From a bacterium (GTDB lineage Bacteria > UBP14 > UBA6098 > B30-G16): a DNA stretch of 50,534 bases. Made by a program: the position numbers and the translations under genes. The DNA lies in NCBI GenBank assembly GCA_030613005.1, contig JAUWMV010000015.1, positions 1-50,534 of the forward strand, written 5' to 3'. The notes beneath the pieces were generated by a model. It did no database searches. It was not told the origin of the DNA and worked only from the letters and a program-made list of their open reading frames with translations. Below are positions 1 through 8,209 of the stretch, in pieces. The first letter of the stretch is position 1. Every line of letters starts with the position of its first letter.

Positions 1-126
1 AAGGAAAACCCTCTCGGTGAACGCTCTGCGACCCTTGCCGGTAATTGTTTTGTATTTGCATCGACCCTGAACGAACATCTCGCGGCACTCACACCACTTT
101 TTCTCCCATTCAAATATATGTTTCAT
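1..126 (-). CDS. possible N-terminal fragment of an unknown basic protein, runs off the window
   Basis: An open frame starts at an ATG read leftwards from position 126 and is still open at the window edge, giving 42 codons. The peptide begins MKHIFEWEKKWCECREMF and is rich in Lys, Arg, Trp and Cys. A G-rich stretch lies upstream of the ATG as a possible ribosome binding site. The base composition is richer in GC than the flanking spacer, which suits coding sequence. It would be divergent from the PDZ gene that follows. I do not recognise the family. The plus strand is also open here, so the strand choice is only moderately supported. Confidence 0.35.
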   Translation of the reverse strand, partial: MKHIFEWEKKWCECREMFVQGRCKYKTITGKGRRAFTERVFL

Positions 127-237
127 AATAACCCCCGGGATAGATTTATTACTGACGAAAGGTTAGAATCCCAAAGAAATATTTCTAATCCAATGGTTTT
201 ATTCTATATTAAACAATATATAAAATTGGAGGATGAG

Positions 238-2547
238 ATGAAAGGATTTAAATCTTTAACTACGCTTATGTTCTTGCTTGGTCTTTGCTTGTGTCAGGAA
301 ATGGATGACGCATTTATGGGTGTGGGACTTCAGAATAGCACAGACCCAGGCGGAGTGCAAATAACAAGCATAGATCGTCATACTCCAGCGGAAATTGCAG
401 GATTCGAGCTTAACGATGTAATAGTAGAAATCGATGGACTGCCGATTCCCGACAGAGCTGCTCTAACCGAGCTGCTGTTCCTCAAGAACCCGGGGGATAG
501 GATTAAGGTTACTTTTAACAGATGCGGCAGAATTATTAATAAATATATAGTTTTAGGACGTCGAGGAGACTATCAGCGTCTAATGCGATTAGGTGGTCGC
601 GAGCACTTTTTCACTTCCGCAGAACAAATTATGCCGCACTGGGAGAAGGACAGCACTGCTGCTATGGTTTTGAAGACAATTAAAAAAGGGAAGCTAACTA
701 ATCAGTATAACAAAATCTCGGAATGCTATAAAAAGGAATTGGATTCATATCGTGGATTTTTCACACTGAACGCTGTGTCGTTGGCATTGTTGGAACCAGC
801 AGCAGGATTTTCGGCAGCAGAACATGTTAAAGAGCAACTGAATTTGAAATCGGCTGATCCTTTAGCGATTTGGAGCGGTGTGCCTTATGTTCTCGATACA
901 AAAGCAATCGAAAATAAAAATGTCATTTCTGAATTGCATTTCGAGAGCGAGAAATTTAAGCCGTTGGCAATGACTATCGAAATGATTGTGGATGCAGTTT
1001 ACAATGCAAATAAGCATTTCGACCGAGCATTTTCAGCACTAAATGAGGATGAGAAATCTCTCATTGCCGACATTCCTCCGTTTCTTTTGGATATATTCTC
1101 CGAGACAGTGTTCATACACACCGATCCGAATGAAGAACTCGTGGATGCGTATGAAGAGCTTATCTCAGCAACAAAGAAAATCGACTATTCCGAGCTGCTA
1201 TCTGCAGGATATGTTCTCGCAGGTATTTATGATGCCGATTTGCTTGCAACTCTTTCAGCTGTGGAAGCGGGTGAGGGAGCGGATGCTGAGCGAGATATTC
1301 TTATCGATAAAATGGTTAAAGTTGGCGAAAGAGATAGTCTAAACGTGAAAATTCCGGTTATGGGACGTCTTATCGTAACCGGTGTGAAAGGGATGATGTA
1401 CACCGAACAGGCAGCGATATGGATCGATTTGGGTGGCGACGATACGTATTTCGGATACTGCGGTGGCACGCCTTATATGCTGTTCGACAATTTTAAACAT
1501 CGATTCGATAGTGGCAGGATTGGCGTTCATATAGATCTCAGCGGAAATGACACATATATCCGTAATACACCCGGAAGTATCGGCAGTGGGCTTTGTGGCG
1601 GTGGATGCCTTATCGATCTTGCAGGGAACGATAGATATTCCGGCAGCAGACTATGCCAGGGGTCTGCTTTCTGCGGCGTGGGAATGCTTATAGATCATGC
1701 AGGGAACGATTTCTACATTGCCCAAGAGGCAGTGCAGGGATTCGCGGCTTTTGGGGCAGGCATTCTCATAGACAAAGACGGCGATGACACATACAGCGGT
1801 GCTCGTTATGCACAGGGTGTTGGTGCTCCTAAGGGCTTAGGCTTGTTGTTAGATAATAAGGGTGACGATAGATATATTTCGGCTTTCAAAATTCCGAACG
1901 GTTATGGCAATATCGATAGCTGGGATGGTTGGAGTCAGGGCTTGGGAATTGGTTTTCGAATGCTCGCAGCTGGTGGAATAGGAATTCTGTGCGATAGATC
2001 AGGGAACGATTATTACGAAGCGGGAAATTTCTCGCAAGCCTGCGGATATTTCTTCGGAATGGGAATTTTCGACGATGGTTCTGGTGATGATATTGTAATC
2101 GGCAATCGATATACACAAGGAGGTGGTGCTCATCAGGCAGTGGCTGTTTTCGTCGATCATACAGGCAACGATACCTACTTAGGTCGCGAAGCTATAAATC
2201 AAGGTGGTGCATGGGATATAGTATCCGCATGGTTCGTCGACTATTCAGGGAACGACAGCTATACAGGAGTGACATATTCACAGGGCGGTGCTGCCCAGAA
2301 CGGATTCGCGGTTTTCATCGATTATGATGGCATCGATAAATATAAATCCGGGAATTGCTCAAATGGCGGTGGAGGTGCAAACAACTATCATCCCGACTAC
2401 GATGCTAAGAGCCTTGGCGTAAGCATAGACCTCGGTGGTGATGAGGACGATTACTCCGGGACCAAGGATGAACGGATCAATAATAAACTAATCGTACCGG
2501 AATACGAGGAAGAAATAAACGGGAACGGCGTTTTCTGGGATAGGTAA
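238..2547 (+). CDS. secreted PDZ-domain protein with tandem glycine/aspartate beta-type repeats
   Basis: I chose the ATG at 238 because GGAGG lies just upstream (228-232) and the protein then starts with a signal peptide (MKGFKSLTTLMFLLGLCLC). The frame is open further upstream, but that stretch reads as leader DNA. Residues about 20-105 form a PDZ domain (GGVQITSIDRHTPAEIAGFE). A helical segment of about 300 residues follows. The C-terminal half holds at least ten repeats of about 25 residues built on D-x-x-GNDxY, alternating with YxQGxG and GxGxLID phrases. These look like a stacked beta structure, and the Asp-rich loops could bind calcium. It is probably an exported or surface protein. The substrate is unknown and no peptidase motif is visible. 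Confidence 0.8.
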   Translation: MKGFKSLTTLMFLLGLCLCQEMDDAFMGVGLQNSTDPGGVQITSIDRHTPAEIAGFELNDVIVEIDGLPIPDRAALTELLFLKNPGDRIKVTFNRCGRIINKYIVLGRRGDYQRLMRLGGREHFFTSAEQIMPHWEKDSTAAMVLKTIKKGKLTNQYNKISECYKKELDSYRGFFTLNAVSLALLEPAAGFSAAEHVKEQLNLKSADPLAIWSGVPYVLDTKAIENKNVISELHFESEKFKPLAMTIEMIVDAVYNANKHFDRAFSALNEDEKSLIADIPPFLLDIFSETVFIHTDPNEELVDAYEELISATKKIDYSELLSAGYVLAGIYDADLLATLSAVEAGEGADAERDILIDKMVKVGERDSLNVKIPVMGRLIVTGVKGMMYTEQAAIWIDLGGDDTYFGYCGGTPYMLFDNFKHRFDSGRIGVHIDLSGNDTYIRNTPGSIGSGLCGGGCLIDLAGNDRYSGSRLCQGSAFCGVGMLIDHAGNDFYIAQEAVQGFAAFGAGILIDKDGDDTYSGARYAQGVGAPKGLGLLLDNKGDDRYISAFKIPNGYGNIDSWDGWSQGLGIGFRMLAAGGIGILCDRSGNDYYEAGNFSQACGYFFGMGIFDDGSGDDIVIGNRYTQGGGAHQAVAVFVDHTGNDTYLGREAINQGGAWDIVSAWFVDYSGNDSYTGVTYSQGGAAQNGFAVFIDYDGIDKYKSGNCSNGGGGANNYHPDYDAKSLGVSIDLGGDEDDYSGTKDERINNKLIVPEYEEEINGNGVFWDR

Positions 2548-2643
2548 ATTAATCGATTAATCACTTTATTCAGTGCATTCGATGCTATCAAATATGCTGC
2601 TTCAAGATCATTGTATTCAAGCTTAATTTATATAAATATGCTC

Positions 2644-3231
2644 TTAAAAAAGCATTTTAATCACAATAGGTTCCGTTTTATCTCGTAAATCCATAAGAAC
2701 TGAATCGAGAGTTAAATCATAGCGAACTTTTCCGCTTCCAAGATAAAATCCTCGAAAATCTCCATCAACTTTTTTCAGTATATATTTCGGTTTTTCCCCT
2801 TTTTCTTTGCTTATCAAATCCTCAGCCTTATTCAGAAATTTTTCCTCTAGAACATCTGAATCGAGAGAAAGTAAAATATTTCCGCTTTCCAAAGGAACTT
2901 CCGCTAACAAATTGGCAAATAAATCCGCATATTTATCATCGGATAAATTCTCGATATAATTGTGAACTTTGACATATAATTGTGATAACATCTCCTGTTT
3001 AGCTTTCAAGATCCTTTGATTCGCAACAGACCGAGCGTGATTAATAGTTCGCTCCTCAGACTTATCTCGCTCGATTTTAACTGCTTCTGAGTTCTTTTTC
3101 ATCTCTCTTTTGCGAAAGTCTTTAAAATCCTGCCGTATTTTCTCCGCTCGATCTTTATAGCTTTTCATAATGTGCTCTGCGGAAGCCTCAGCATCCTGTT
3201 TAATACGGGTTATAATTCCCTCGATACTCAT
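2644..3231 (-). CDS. ntpE: V/A-type ATP synthase subunit E (peripheral stalk)
   Basis: This 195-residue protein has the subunit E layout. A long charged helix covers about residues 1-105 (AEHIMKSYKDRAEKIRQDF onward). A compact C-terminal domain follows (ILLSLDSDVLEEKF, then GDFRGFYLGSGKVRYDLTLD) that in the family caps the catalytic head. Subunits E and G/H together form the peripheral stators of A/V-type ATPases. It is the last gene of a leftward cluster G/H-I-K-E and ends convergent to the PDZ gene. No genes for subunits A, B, C, D or F follow, so the catalytic and rotor parts must be encoded outside this window. Confidence 0.9.
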   Translation of the reverse strand: MSIEGIITRIKQDAEASAEHIMKSYKDRAEKIRQDFKDFRKREMKKNSEAVKIERDKSEERTINHARSVANQRILKAKQEMLSQLYVKVHNYIENLSDDKYADLFANLLAEVPLESGNILLSLDSDVLEEKFLNKAEDLISKEKGEKPKYILKKVDGDFRGFYLGSGKVRYDLTLDSVLMDLRDKTEPIVIKMLF

Positions 3232-3288
3232 TTTGCTCCATTTTTTATATAGATATTGTAAACAAAGAAGATCTAATATTTCTATTGT

Positions 3289-3846
3289 TTAAGCAATTCT
3301 CGCAGTCATAAGAATACTTGCCAAAAGCCCTAAAAGAGCATAGAACTCTACGAGAACACCCATAACAAGAGCCTTCCCGAACTGCGATGGATCCTTGGTT
3401 ACGAGACCTATTCCACCTGCACAGACCTTTCCCTGCCATATCGCAGATACCAATCCTGCAAATCCTATTGGAAGTCCGGAGAAAAACAGCTGCCATCCGG
3501 TCTCGAGTGACATTCCGGGAGTAATTTTCCCCATAATAACAACAGCTATAACAATGCCATAGATTCCTTGCGTTCCAGCCATAGCAGCCAGAGGAAGGAA
3601 TCTCCCGAAAAGTTCGGGTCTTTCCTGCATTGCACCCATCGACATTCCTCCAGAAATACCGATACCAATAGACGATCCAATACCCGCGAGAACAGCGGCG
3701 ATCCCAGCGCCAAATAACGTTAAAGATATAGGACCCCAGGAGAACCAGCTTTTGCTATCAGTCTGCTTGGCTGAACCTAGTTGTGCCCATAGTCCTGCTG
3801 CGATTAATAATATTGCTAAAACAATAATCAGTCTTGTTATCCGCAT
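3289..3846 (-). CDS. ntpK: V/A-type ATP synthase subunit K (rotor proteolipid)
   Basis: The 185-residue product has an extra N-terminal hydrophobic helix (about residues 5-22) and then two fused proteolipid hairpins. Hairpin 1 contains AGTQGIYG (T92, Q93, Y96) and hairpin 2 contains WQGK (Q138) and VEFYALLGLL (E167). These match the family's ion-binding positions. The Thr/Gln/Gln/Glu/Tyr set is that of the sodium-binding NtpK ring of Enterococcus hirae, so sodium coupling is a reasonable inference. It lies between subunits I and E in a leftward operon. The first hairpin has Gln where proton-binding duplicated c-rings would often keep Glu, as usual for K-type subunits with one site per double hairpin. 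Confidence 0.92.
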   Translation of the reverse strand: MRITRLIIVLAILLIAAGLWAQLGSAKQTDSKSWFSWGPISLTLFGAGIAAVLAGIGSSIGIGISGGMSMGAMQERPELFGRFLPLAAMAGTQGIYGIVIAVVIMGKITPGMSLETGWQLFFSGLPIGFAGLVSAIWQGKVCAGGIGLVTKDPSQFGKALVMGVLVEFYALLGLLASILMTARIA

Positions 3847-3932
3847 ATAATGTCCCCCTTAAGCCTTTTATTTAAAACTTTTATTTCATTAATAGATTGA
3901 ATATTTCAATGAATAATAATTACAATATAATT

Positions 3933-5876
3933 CTATAACACATTAAGTCTCTTGTATTTGCGCCGGAAAGGCTCGAAAAATTTTCCTTCAGATTCATAGA
4001 ACTTGCTAAAAAACTCAACAAACTGCAATCGTGCAGGATGAACGAACGAACCTAACGAGGAAAACACTGCATAGAAAACATGCCCAGCAATGAGAATAAA
4101 TATACCAATGATAAGCAGAAAACCATTCATTTTAATCGTCATTTCAGTTATAACACCAGCTACGATGGACGTAGATAACCCAAGCGCCGTAATTCTCACG
4201 TATGAAAGAATATCCGAGAATACACCAATAATTCCATATAATCCATCGAAAGCAAGTGCTGATCCCATAGATTGTCCTATAGAAAATCCAGCCAAAGGTC
4301 CCAAAATACCGTGTCCAGTTACTATTCCTATGGCTCCAACTAGCAACATGTTAGTTCCTATTTCACCAAATGTTGGGAGCTTTTCGGGTATAACAAAATT
4401 CATCAGGAACAGTCCGATACCAATAGTTGTAGCCATCCATGCTATATTAACCCAAACATCATGAATTTTTTTAAGCAATTTTTTGTCTTCTCTAAGATGA
4501 ACATACATCGTCAAAAGAAAACCTATCGAAATCTGTATCGACCCGAATGCAAGAGATATAGCAAAGAATGTCATTATATCCTTTAGCGGATCGAAAAGCT
4601 TTAGCTTAAGAGCTATCGCAGCTAATCCTGTAGCTTCCGATGCCTCTGGAAGTGCAATGCCAAAATAACTTCCCGAAATAATTCCAGCGAGAATTGTCAT
4701 CAGTCCCATATACAGAATCAACCTAAGAAATTTCTGAGTTCCGGGTTGCCTGAATTTATACAAACCAACAGATGCAATTAACGTTAAGATTAAGCCATAA
4801 CCAGCATCGGTGAGACACAAAGCGAAAAATATAGCAAAAAACGGAGCTATAAAAGGAGTAGGATCAACCATTCCCTTTCCCGGTCTGCCGTAAAGATCGG
4901 TTATAACTTCGAATGATTCGATAAAAAACGGATTTTTCAAAGCAACAGGAGGTTCATCTTCAGGCAAAACAGGTATAGATATTAGTTCAACTGTATCGAA
5001 CGCAGCTTCGATCTTTCGTTTGAGTTTTTCCGAATTTTTCATAGGAACCCAGCCCTGCATTGTAAAGGTGCTTGCAGTGGATGAGGCTGTTGAAAGAGCT
5101 TTGTGTTGCTCGATTGTTTGTTCCAACTGATCGCCAGCAGCCCATAACGGAACTATTTTTGGGGTAAATTTGCTAACCTCGGTTTTAATATTCGCGAGTT
5201 CTCTTTTCGCTCTTTCAATTTCCGCATTTAACTTTCTAATTTCCTTAGATGGAGAATCTATGTATTTCTTCGGGTCCCATAGAATAAATTCGTTATTTGC
5301 AAGTATCTGCTCAATATGCTGCGAAACAGATTTGTGATAATAAACTATAATATTAAGACCATCATGGCTTCTTCTAATAACTCGTAAGTGAAAAAGCTCC
5401 TCATCCTTAACATGTTCCTCGAAAATCGGTGATTTAGCAATGGGAATTAATCCAGCTTTGATTTTAATAAATTGTGTGTCCTTAATTAATTCCAACGGAT
5501 AAATCCAATTCACCCATGGAGTTAGAGTATGTATTCTGCTTTGCGAATGGCTAATAGTACTCGAGAGATTTTCACGGTTTTTTCGCAGATTTTCTGTTTT
5601 GTCAAGGATAGTATCAAGATCGATATTTTCTAGTATCCCATGGACCTGATGAGGTGACAGAGTTGTTTTTTTGGCTTTATGTTCAGATATTTCTATTATA
5701 AAATTAACTGCATTATCGATGCGGCGAAGTCTATCCTCGAGTTCCGCAATTTCCTGCTGAGGTGGATTAATAGGCTCGATATGTACTGCACCCTCCATTT
5801 GAAGCGCCGAGAGTATCAATTGCCAATCTTCGGAATATCCCACAATGCCGATTTTTTGCATTGGAACCACAGCCAT
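3933..5876 (-). CDS. ntpI: V/A-type ATP synthase subunit I (membrane stator, a-subunit)
   Basis: This 647-residue protein has the subunit I architecture. The N-terminal half is soluble with coiled-coil arms (residues about 40-110 and 210-260). From about residue 340 there are seven to eight membrane helices. The essential arginine that faces the proteolipid ring is visible as R561 in SDILSYVRITALGLS. The family forms the ion half-channels and anchors the peripheral stalks. The ATG starts one base after the stop of subunit G/H (TGATATG), which implies translational coupling. About 86 bases separate it from the K gene. Confidence 0.93.
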   Translation of the reverse strand: MAVVPMQKIGIVGYSEDWQLILSALQMEGAVHIEPINPPQQEIAELEDRLRRIDNAVNFIIEISEHKAKKTTLSPHQVHGILENIDLDTILDKTENLRKNRENLSSTISHSQSRIHTLTPWVNWIYPLELIKDTQFIKIKAGLIPIAKSPIFEEHVKDEELFHLRVIRRSHDGLNIIVYYHKSVSQHIEQILANNEFILWDPKKYIDSPSKEIRKLNAEIERAKRELANIKTEVSKFTPKIVPLWAAGDQLEQTIEQHKALSTASSTASTFTMQGWVPMKNSEKLKRKIEAAFDTVELISIPVLPEDEPPVALKNPFFIESFEVITDLYGRPGKGMVDPTPFIAPFFAIFFALCLTDAGYGLILTLIASVGLYKFRQPGTQKFLRLILYMGLMTILAGIISGSYFGIALPEASEATGLAAIALKLKLFDPLKDIMTFFAISLAFGSIQISIGFLLTMYVHLREDKKLLKKIHDVWVNIAWMATTIGIGLFLMNFVIPEKLPTFGEIGTNMLLVGAIGIVTGHGILGPLAGFSIGQSMGSALAFDGLYGIIGVFSDILSYVRITALGLSTSIVAGVITEMTIKMNGFLLIIGIFILIAGHVFYAVFSSLGSFVHPARLQFVEFFSKFYESEGKFFEPFRRKYKRLNVL

Positions 5877-5877
5877 A

Positions 5878-6180
5878 TCATAACCCCGAAATAATTTTTG
5901 AAACTAATTCATCGGTCATAGAATTAAATTTGCTCCACAGTTTATTAATTTTTTTCTCAGCTTCTGAGTCAATCTCTTTTATCTCATTTTCAGACTCCGA
6001 TTTGCCCATTTCAACAGCTTCAACAAGCGATTCCTCGAGCTGGTCTTCTAATTCCTTGTATTTATCATCAATTTCTTGTTTAACCTCGACAATAAGTTTT
6101 TTGCCGTCTAATTCCGCCTTTTCGACAATTTTTGCAGCTTCCGATTCTGCAGATTTTATTTTCTCTAATGTCTTCTCCAT
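5878..6180 (-). CDS. V/A-type ATP synthase subunit G/H (peripheral stalk coiled coil)
   Basis: This is a protein of 100 residues, almost entirely charged coiled coil (MEKTLEKIKSAESEAAKIVE at the start), typical of the G or AhaH subunit that pairs with subunit E. The ATG at 6180 is preferred because AGGA lies six bases upstream. A TTG two codons earlier would sit directly on that Shine-Dalgarno sequence. It is the first gene of the leftward G/H-I-K-E cluster and is coupled to subunit I. The call rests on composition, length and context, because G/H subunits have little conserved sequence. Confidence 0.82.
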   Translation of the reverse strand: MEKTLEKIKSAESEAAKIVEKAELDGKKLIVEVKQEIDDKYKELEDQLEESLVEAVEMGKSESENEIKEIDSEAEKKINKLWSKFNSMTDELVSKIISGL

Positions 6181-6387
6181 TACCAATCCTACTTTAATAA
6201 ATTATTCACATATTTAGACTTTTTATTGCAAACACACAATCACGATGATAATTCAGTTTGTATCAATTATTGAGAGAAATTTCACATAATAAGACAATCA
6301 ATAAACTATCTATAATAGAAAACGAAACATTAAATCCAGTGTAACTTCCAGAGCAATTCGTGTTCGTTTGTACATAAGGAGTTGTCA

Positions 6388-6753
6388 TTATTTGTGATGC
6401 CCCATATCAGAGCTGCCATTGAAATATGCGCCTTCCTCGATAACGAGTATATCCGTAGTGATTTTACCCTCGATCTTAGCGCTCGATGCAAGAAAAGTAC
6501 GCCCTGGGGAAACCAAGTCTCCATTAACTGCACCAGCAATATGAGAAGTTTTGCAAGTAATATTTGGAGAGTTTAAGACGCCTTTTTTGCCTACTGTAAG
6601 ATGCCCGGTTGTGTTAAGATTACCGTCAAGCTTGCCATCGACACGAACACTGCCCTGAACAAACAATTCACCCTTAAAGTTCGAGCCCTCACCCAATATT
6701 GTATCCAATACATCGTCAGCCTGTGAATTCTTTTTGCCTCCCAAAATTCTCAT
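6388..6753 (-). CDS. bactofilin (polymer-forming cytoskeletal protein)
   Basis: The 121-residue protein has the bactofilin layout. A short polar N-terminus is followed by a core of regular hydrophobic/glycine turns (NFKGELFVQGSVRVDGKLDG, then HIAGAVNGDLVSPGRTFLA) that folds as a right-handed beta helix. A short C-terminal tail ends in GHHK. Bactofilins polymerise without nucleotide under the inner membrane and position cell-wall enzymes or other proteins. It stands alone here, divergent from the repressor gene. No M23 peptidase gene, a common bactofilin partner, is adjacent. The nearest one is at 11467. Confidence 0.88.
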   Translation of the reverse strand: MRILGGKKNSQADDVLDTILGEGSNFKGELFVQGSVRVDGKLDGNLNTTGHLTVGKKGVLNSPNITCKTSHIAGAVNGDLVSPGRTFLASSAKIEGKITTDILVIEEGAYFNGSSDMGHHK

Positions 6754-6934
6754 TCCTTTCTCTTGGTTATTAGTTAGAATTTGAAATTTAAAGAAAAAAG
6801 TTTTTCAGCAAAGTGGTTTTTTTGATTAGGTAGAATAGGCTAAGTTTAAACGATCACATCAACGGTTGTGTTCACATTAATGAACTGCATGTATATCTTG
6901 TAAGTCACTTTGTTTGAGGATAATAGATATAGTA

Positions 6935-6946
6935 ATTATCGATAAT
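6935..6946. promoter_or_regulatory. AT-rich palindrome between bactofilin and repressor genes, possible operator
   Basis: ATTATCGATAAT is a perfect 12-base palindrome. It sits in the 317-base divergent spacer upstream of the S24-type repressor gene. A second loose AT-rich inverted repeat lies at about 6964-6992. Operators of XRE/S24 repressors are usually dyads close to their own promoter, so this is a candidate site, by inference only. Confidence 0.25.
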
Positions 6947-7000
6947 AATAAATGGTGAAGTTTATAATTATAAAATAATTCATAATTATGTATTTCTTTC

Positions 7001-7029
7001 TTGACATCCTCAAATCCCAAATTTATATT
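7001..7029 (+). promoter_or_regulatory. sigma70-type promoter of the S24 repressor gene
   Basis: TTGACA at 7001-7006 is a perfect -35 box. It is separated by exactly 17 bases from TATATT at 7024-7029, a -10 box with one mismatch. Transcription would start near 7036, giving a leader of about 35 bases before the ATG at 7071. Confidence 0.7.
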
Positions 7030-7054
7030 AAATTAGTCCGAAAAACGATATTAA

Positions 7055-7067
7055 ACCTTAATAAGGT
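7055..7067 (+). promoter_or_regulatory. dyad overlapping the ribosome binding site of the repressor gene
   Basis: ACCTTAATAAGGT is an inverted repeat (five-base arms, three-base centre) that contains the AAGG used as Shine-Dalgarno for the ATG at 7071. It lies just after the predicted transcription start. It could be an autoregulatory operator or a small translational hairpin. The sequence does not decide between the two. Confidence 0.3.
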
Positions 7068-7070
7068 ATT

Positions 7071-7742
7071 ATGAATAAATTTGCTGAAAGATTGAAGGAC
7101 AGAATGATTGAAATGGGAATTTCAACACAACTGGAGCTTGCTGATCTCACAGGAATCAGCAAAGCCGCAATACATAACTATATAACCGGGAGAGCTCAGC
7201 CCGGCTCGAGGCAACTGGCGAAACTGGCAGAAGCATTGGTTACAAGCACCGATTATTTGCTCAGTTTCACAAATGTCCCGACACCGTCGAAATTAAGAAA
7301 TGAATCTAATGCCAAATTTTCGGAAGTATCGGGATTATTCAAAACGGCAATCACTATGGTTCCAGTATTGGGGTGGGCATCTGCAGGAAGAGGAGAGTGG
7401 ACTGAGGATGAAATTACTGAATATATCCCTGTCCAACATGTCGACGGTCTTCCCAGAGATTTGGTTTGGGCAACAAAGGTTATCGGCGACAGTATGTCAC
7501 CTACAATAATTCCGGGAGATATTGTCGTTATTTATAAAGATCCAGCAAGTGTAGCGAATAACGATATTGTGTTAGCTATTCTCGAGGAATCTCTGTCTTT
7601 CCTGAAAAGGATTCGATTTCAGGATGGTGGTAGACAAATAATTCTATATAGCGATAACAATCGATATCCACCGATAGTTCACTTTAGAGATGATGTAAGA
7701 ATTATTGGAAAGGTTATAAGTCTTTATAGAACACCAAAATAA
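7071..7742 (+). CDS. LexA/CI-like transcriptional repressor (XRE HTH plus S24 self-cleaving peptidase)
   Basis: Residues 1-65 are an XRE-type helix-turn-helix (ELADLTGISKAAIHNYITG). The C-terminal half is an S24 peptidase domain. It keeps the Ala-Gly cleavage site (A105-G106 in GWASAGRGEW), the catalytic Ser141 in GDSMSP and the catalytic Lys179 in SFLKRI. Proteins of this type repress genes until RecA filaments or another stress signal trigger self-cleavage. No phage structural, integrase or lysis gene is nearby, so a chromosomal stress regulator is more likely than a prophage repressor. It has its own strong promoter and candidate operators in the upstream spacer. Confidence 0.88.
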   Translation: MNKFAERLKDRMIEMGISTQLELADLTGISKAAIHNYITGRAQPGSRQLAKLAEALVTSTDYLLSFTNVPTPSKLRNESNAKFSEVSGLFKTAITMVPVLGWASAGRGEWTEDEITEYIPVQHVDGLPRDLVWATKVIGDSMSPTIIPGDIVVIYKDPASVANNDIVLAILEESLSFLKRIRFQDGGRQIILYSDNNRYPPIVHFRDDVRIIGKVISLYRTPK

Positions 7743-7918
7743 CGAAAATTAAAAAATATGTTCTGAATGAAGTTTAATTTTTTTAATTTTTTGTTTACAG
7801 AAAATTATTTTGAATGGGATGGAAAAGTCAAAGGTATAATAAACGAGATAAACTGATAATAAACGCGATACAGTGAAATAATCGCACTTGAACAAACAAA
7901 CAATTAAAGGAAGGAGCA

Positions 7919-8038
7919 ATGACAAAGAAAAAAACTCATAAAGGCGACGACCTTACCAAAAAGAAGCAAGATGCAAAACGGAAAGGTTCGAAGTATGAGA
8001 AATGGGACAAAGGACCCAAGAAGAAAAAGAAGAAATAG
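7919..8038 (+). CDS. very small lysine-rich protein (39 residues)
   Basis: A strong Shine-Dalgarno sequence (AAGGAAGGAG, 7907-7916) precedes the ATG. The 39-residue product starts MTKKKTHKGDDLTKKKQDAK and ends in a run of lysines, so it is extremely basic and probably binds nucleic acid or another polyanion. A good terminator follows at 8109. A related reading frame occurs at 32596 with the phrase KGNDLTKK in the same place, also behind a Shine-Dalgarno sequence, which supports this being a real gene family. The family is not one I recognise. Confidence 0.6.
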   Translation: MTKKKTHKGDDLTKKKQDAKRKGSKYEKWDKGPKKKKKK

Positions 8039-8108
8039 TTATTTAGGACTGTGAAAAAAAAACCTAGATTTTTGGCGAAATTCACTTTTATAAACTCCCA
8101 ATCATGTG

Positions 8109-8166
8109 AAAGCCAAAACCCCCAAACCCCCTTCACCTTGCAAGAGATTGAAGGGGGTGGCTTTTG
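8109..8166. terminator. intrinsic terminator between the lysine-rich small gene and panB
   Basis: ACCCCCTTCA (8126-8135) pairs perfectly with TGAAGGGGGT (8149-8158). An outer stem AAGCC (8110-8114) pairs with GGCTT (8159-8163), followed by T residues on the plus strand and preceded by A residues for the minus strand. It lies between convergent genes and could serve both. Confidence 0.7.
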
Positions 8167-8209
8167 TCTTCGATCAAAGTTAGTAACTGCTGAATATTGG
8201 AGCGTGTAT

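Noticed and set aside
1-237. Plus-strand frame open from the window edge into the PDZ gene
   Set aside because: It runs through the Shine-Dalgarno sequence and signal peptide of the PDZ gene without a start of its own, and the minus strand gives a peptide with a start and upstream G-rich site.
7071-7742. Prophage repressor
   Set aside because: No integrase, structural, lysis or packaging gene occurs anywhere nearby.
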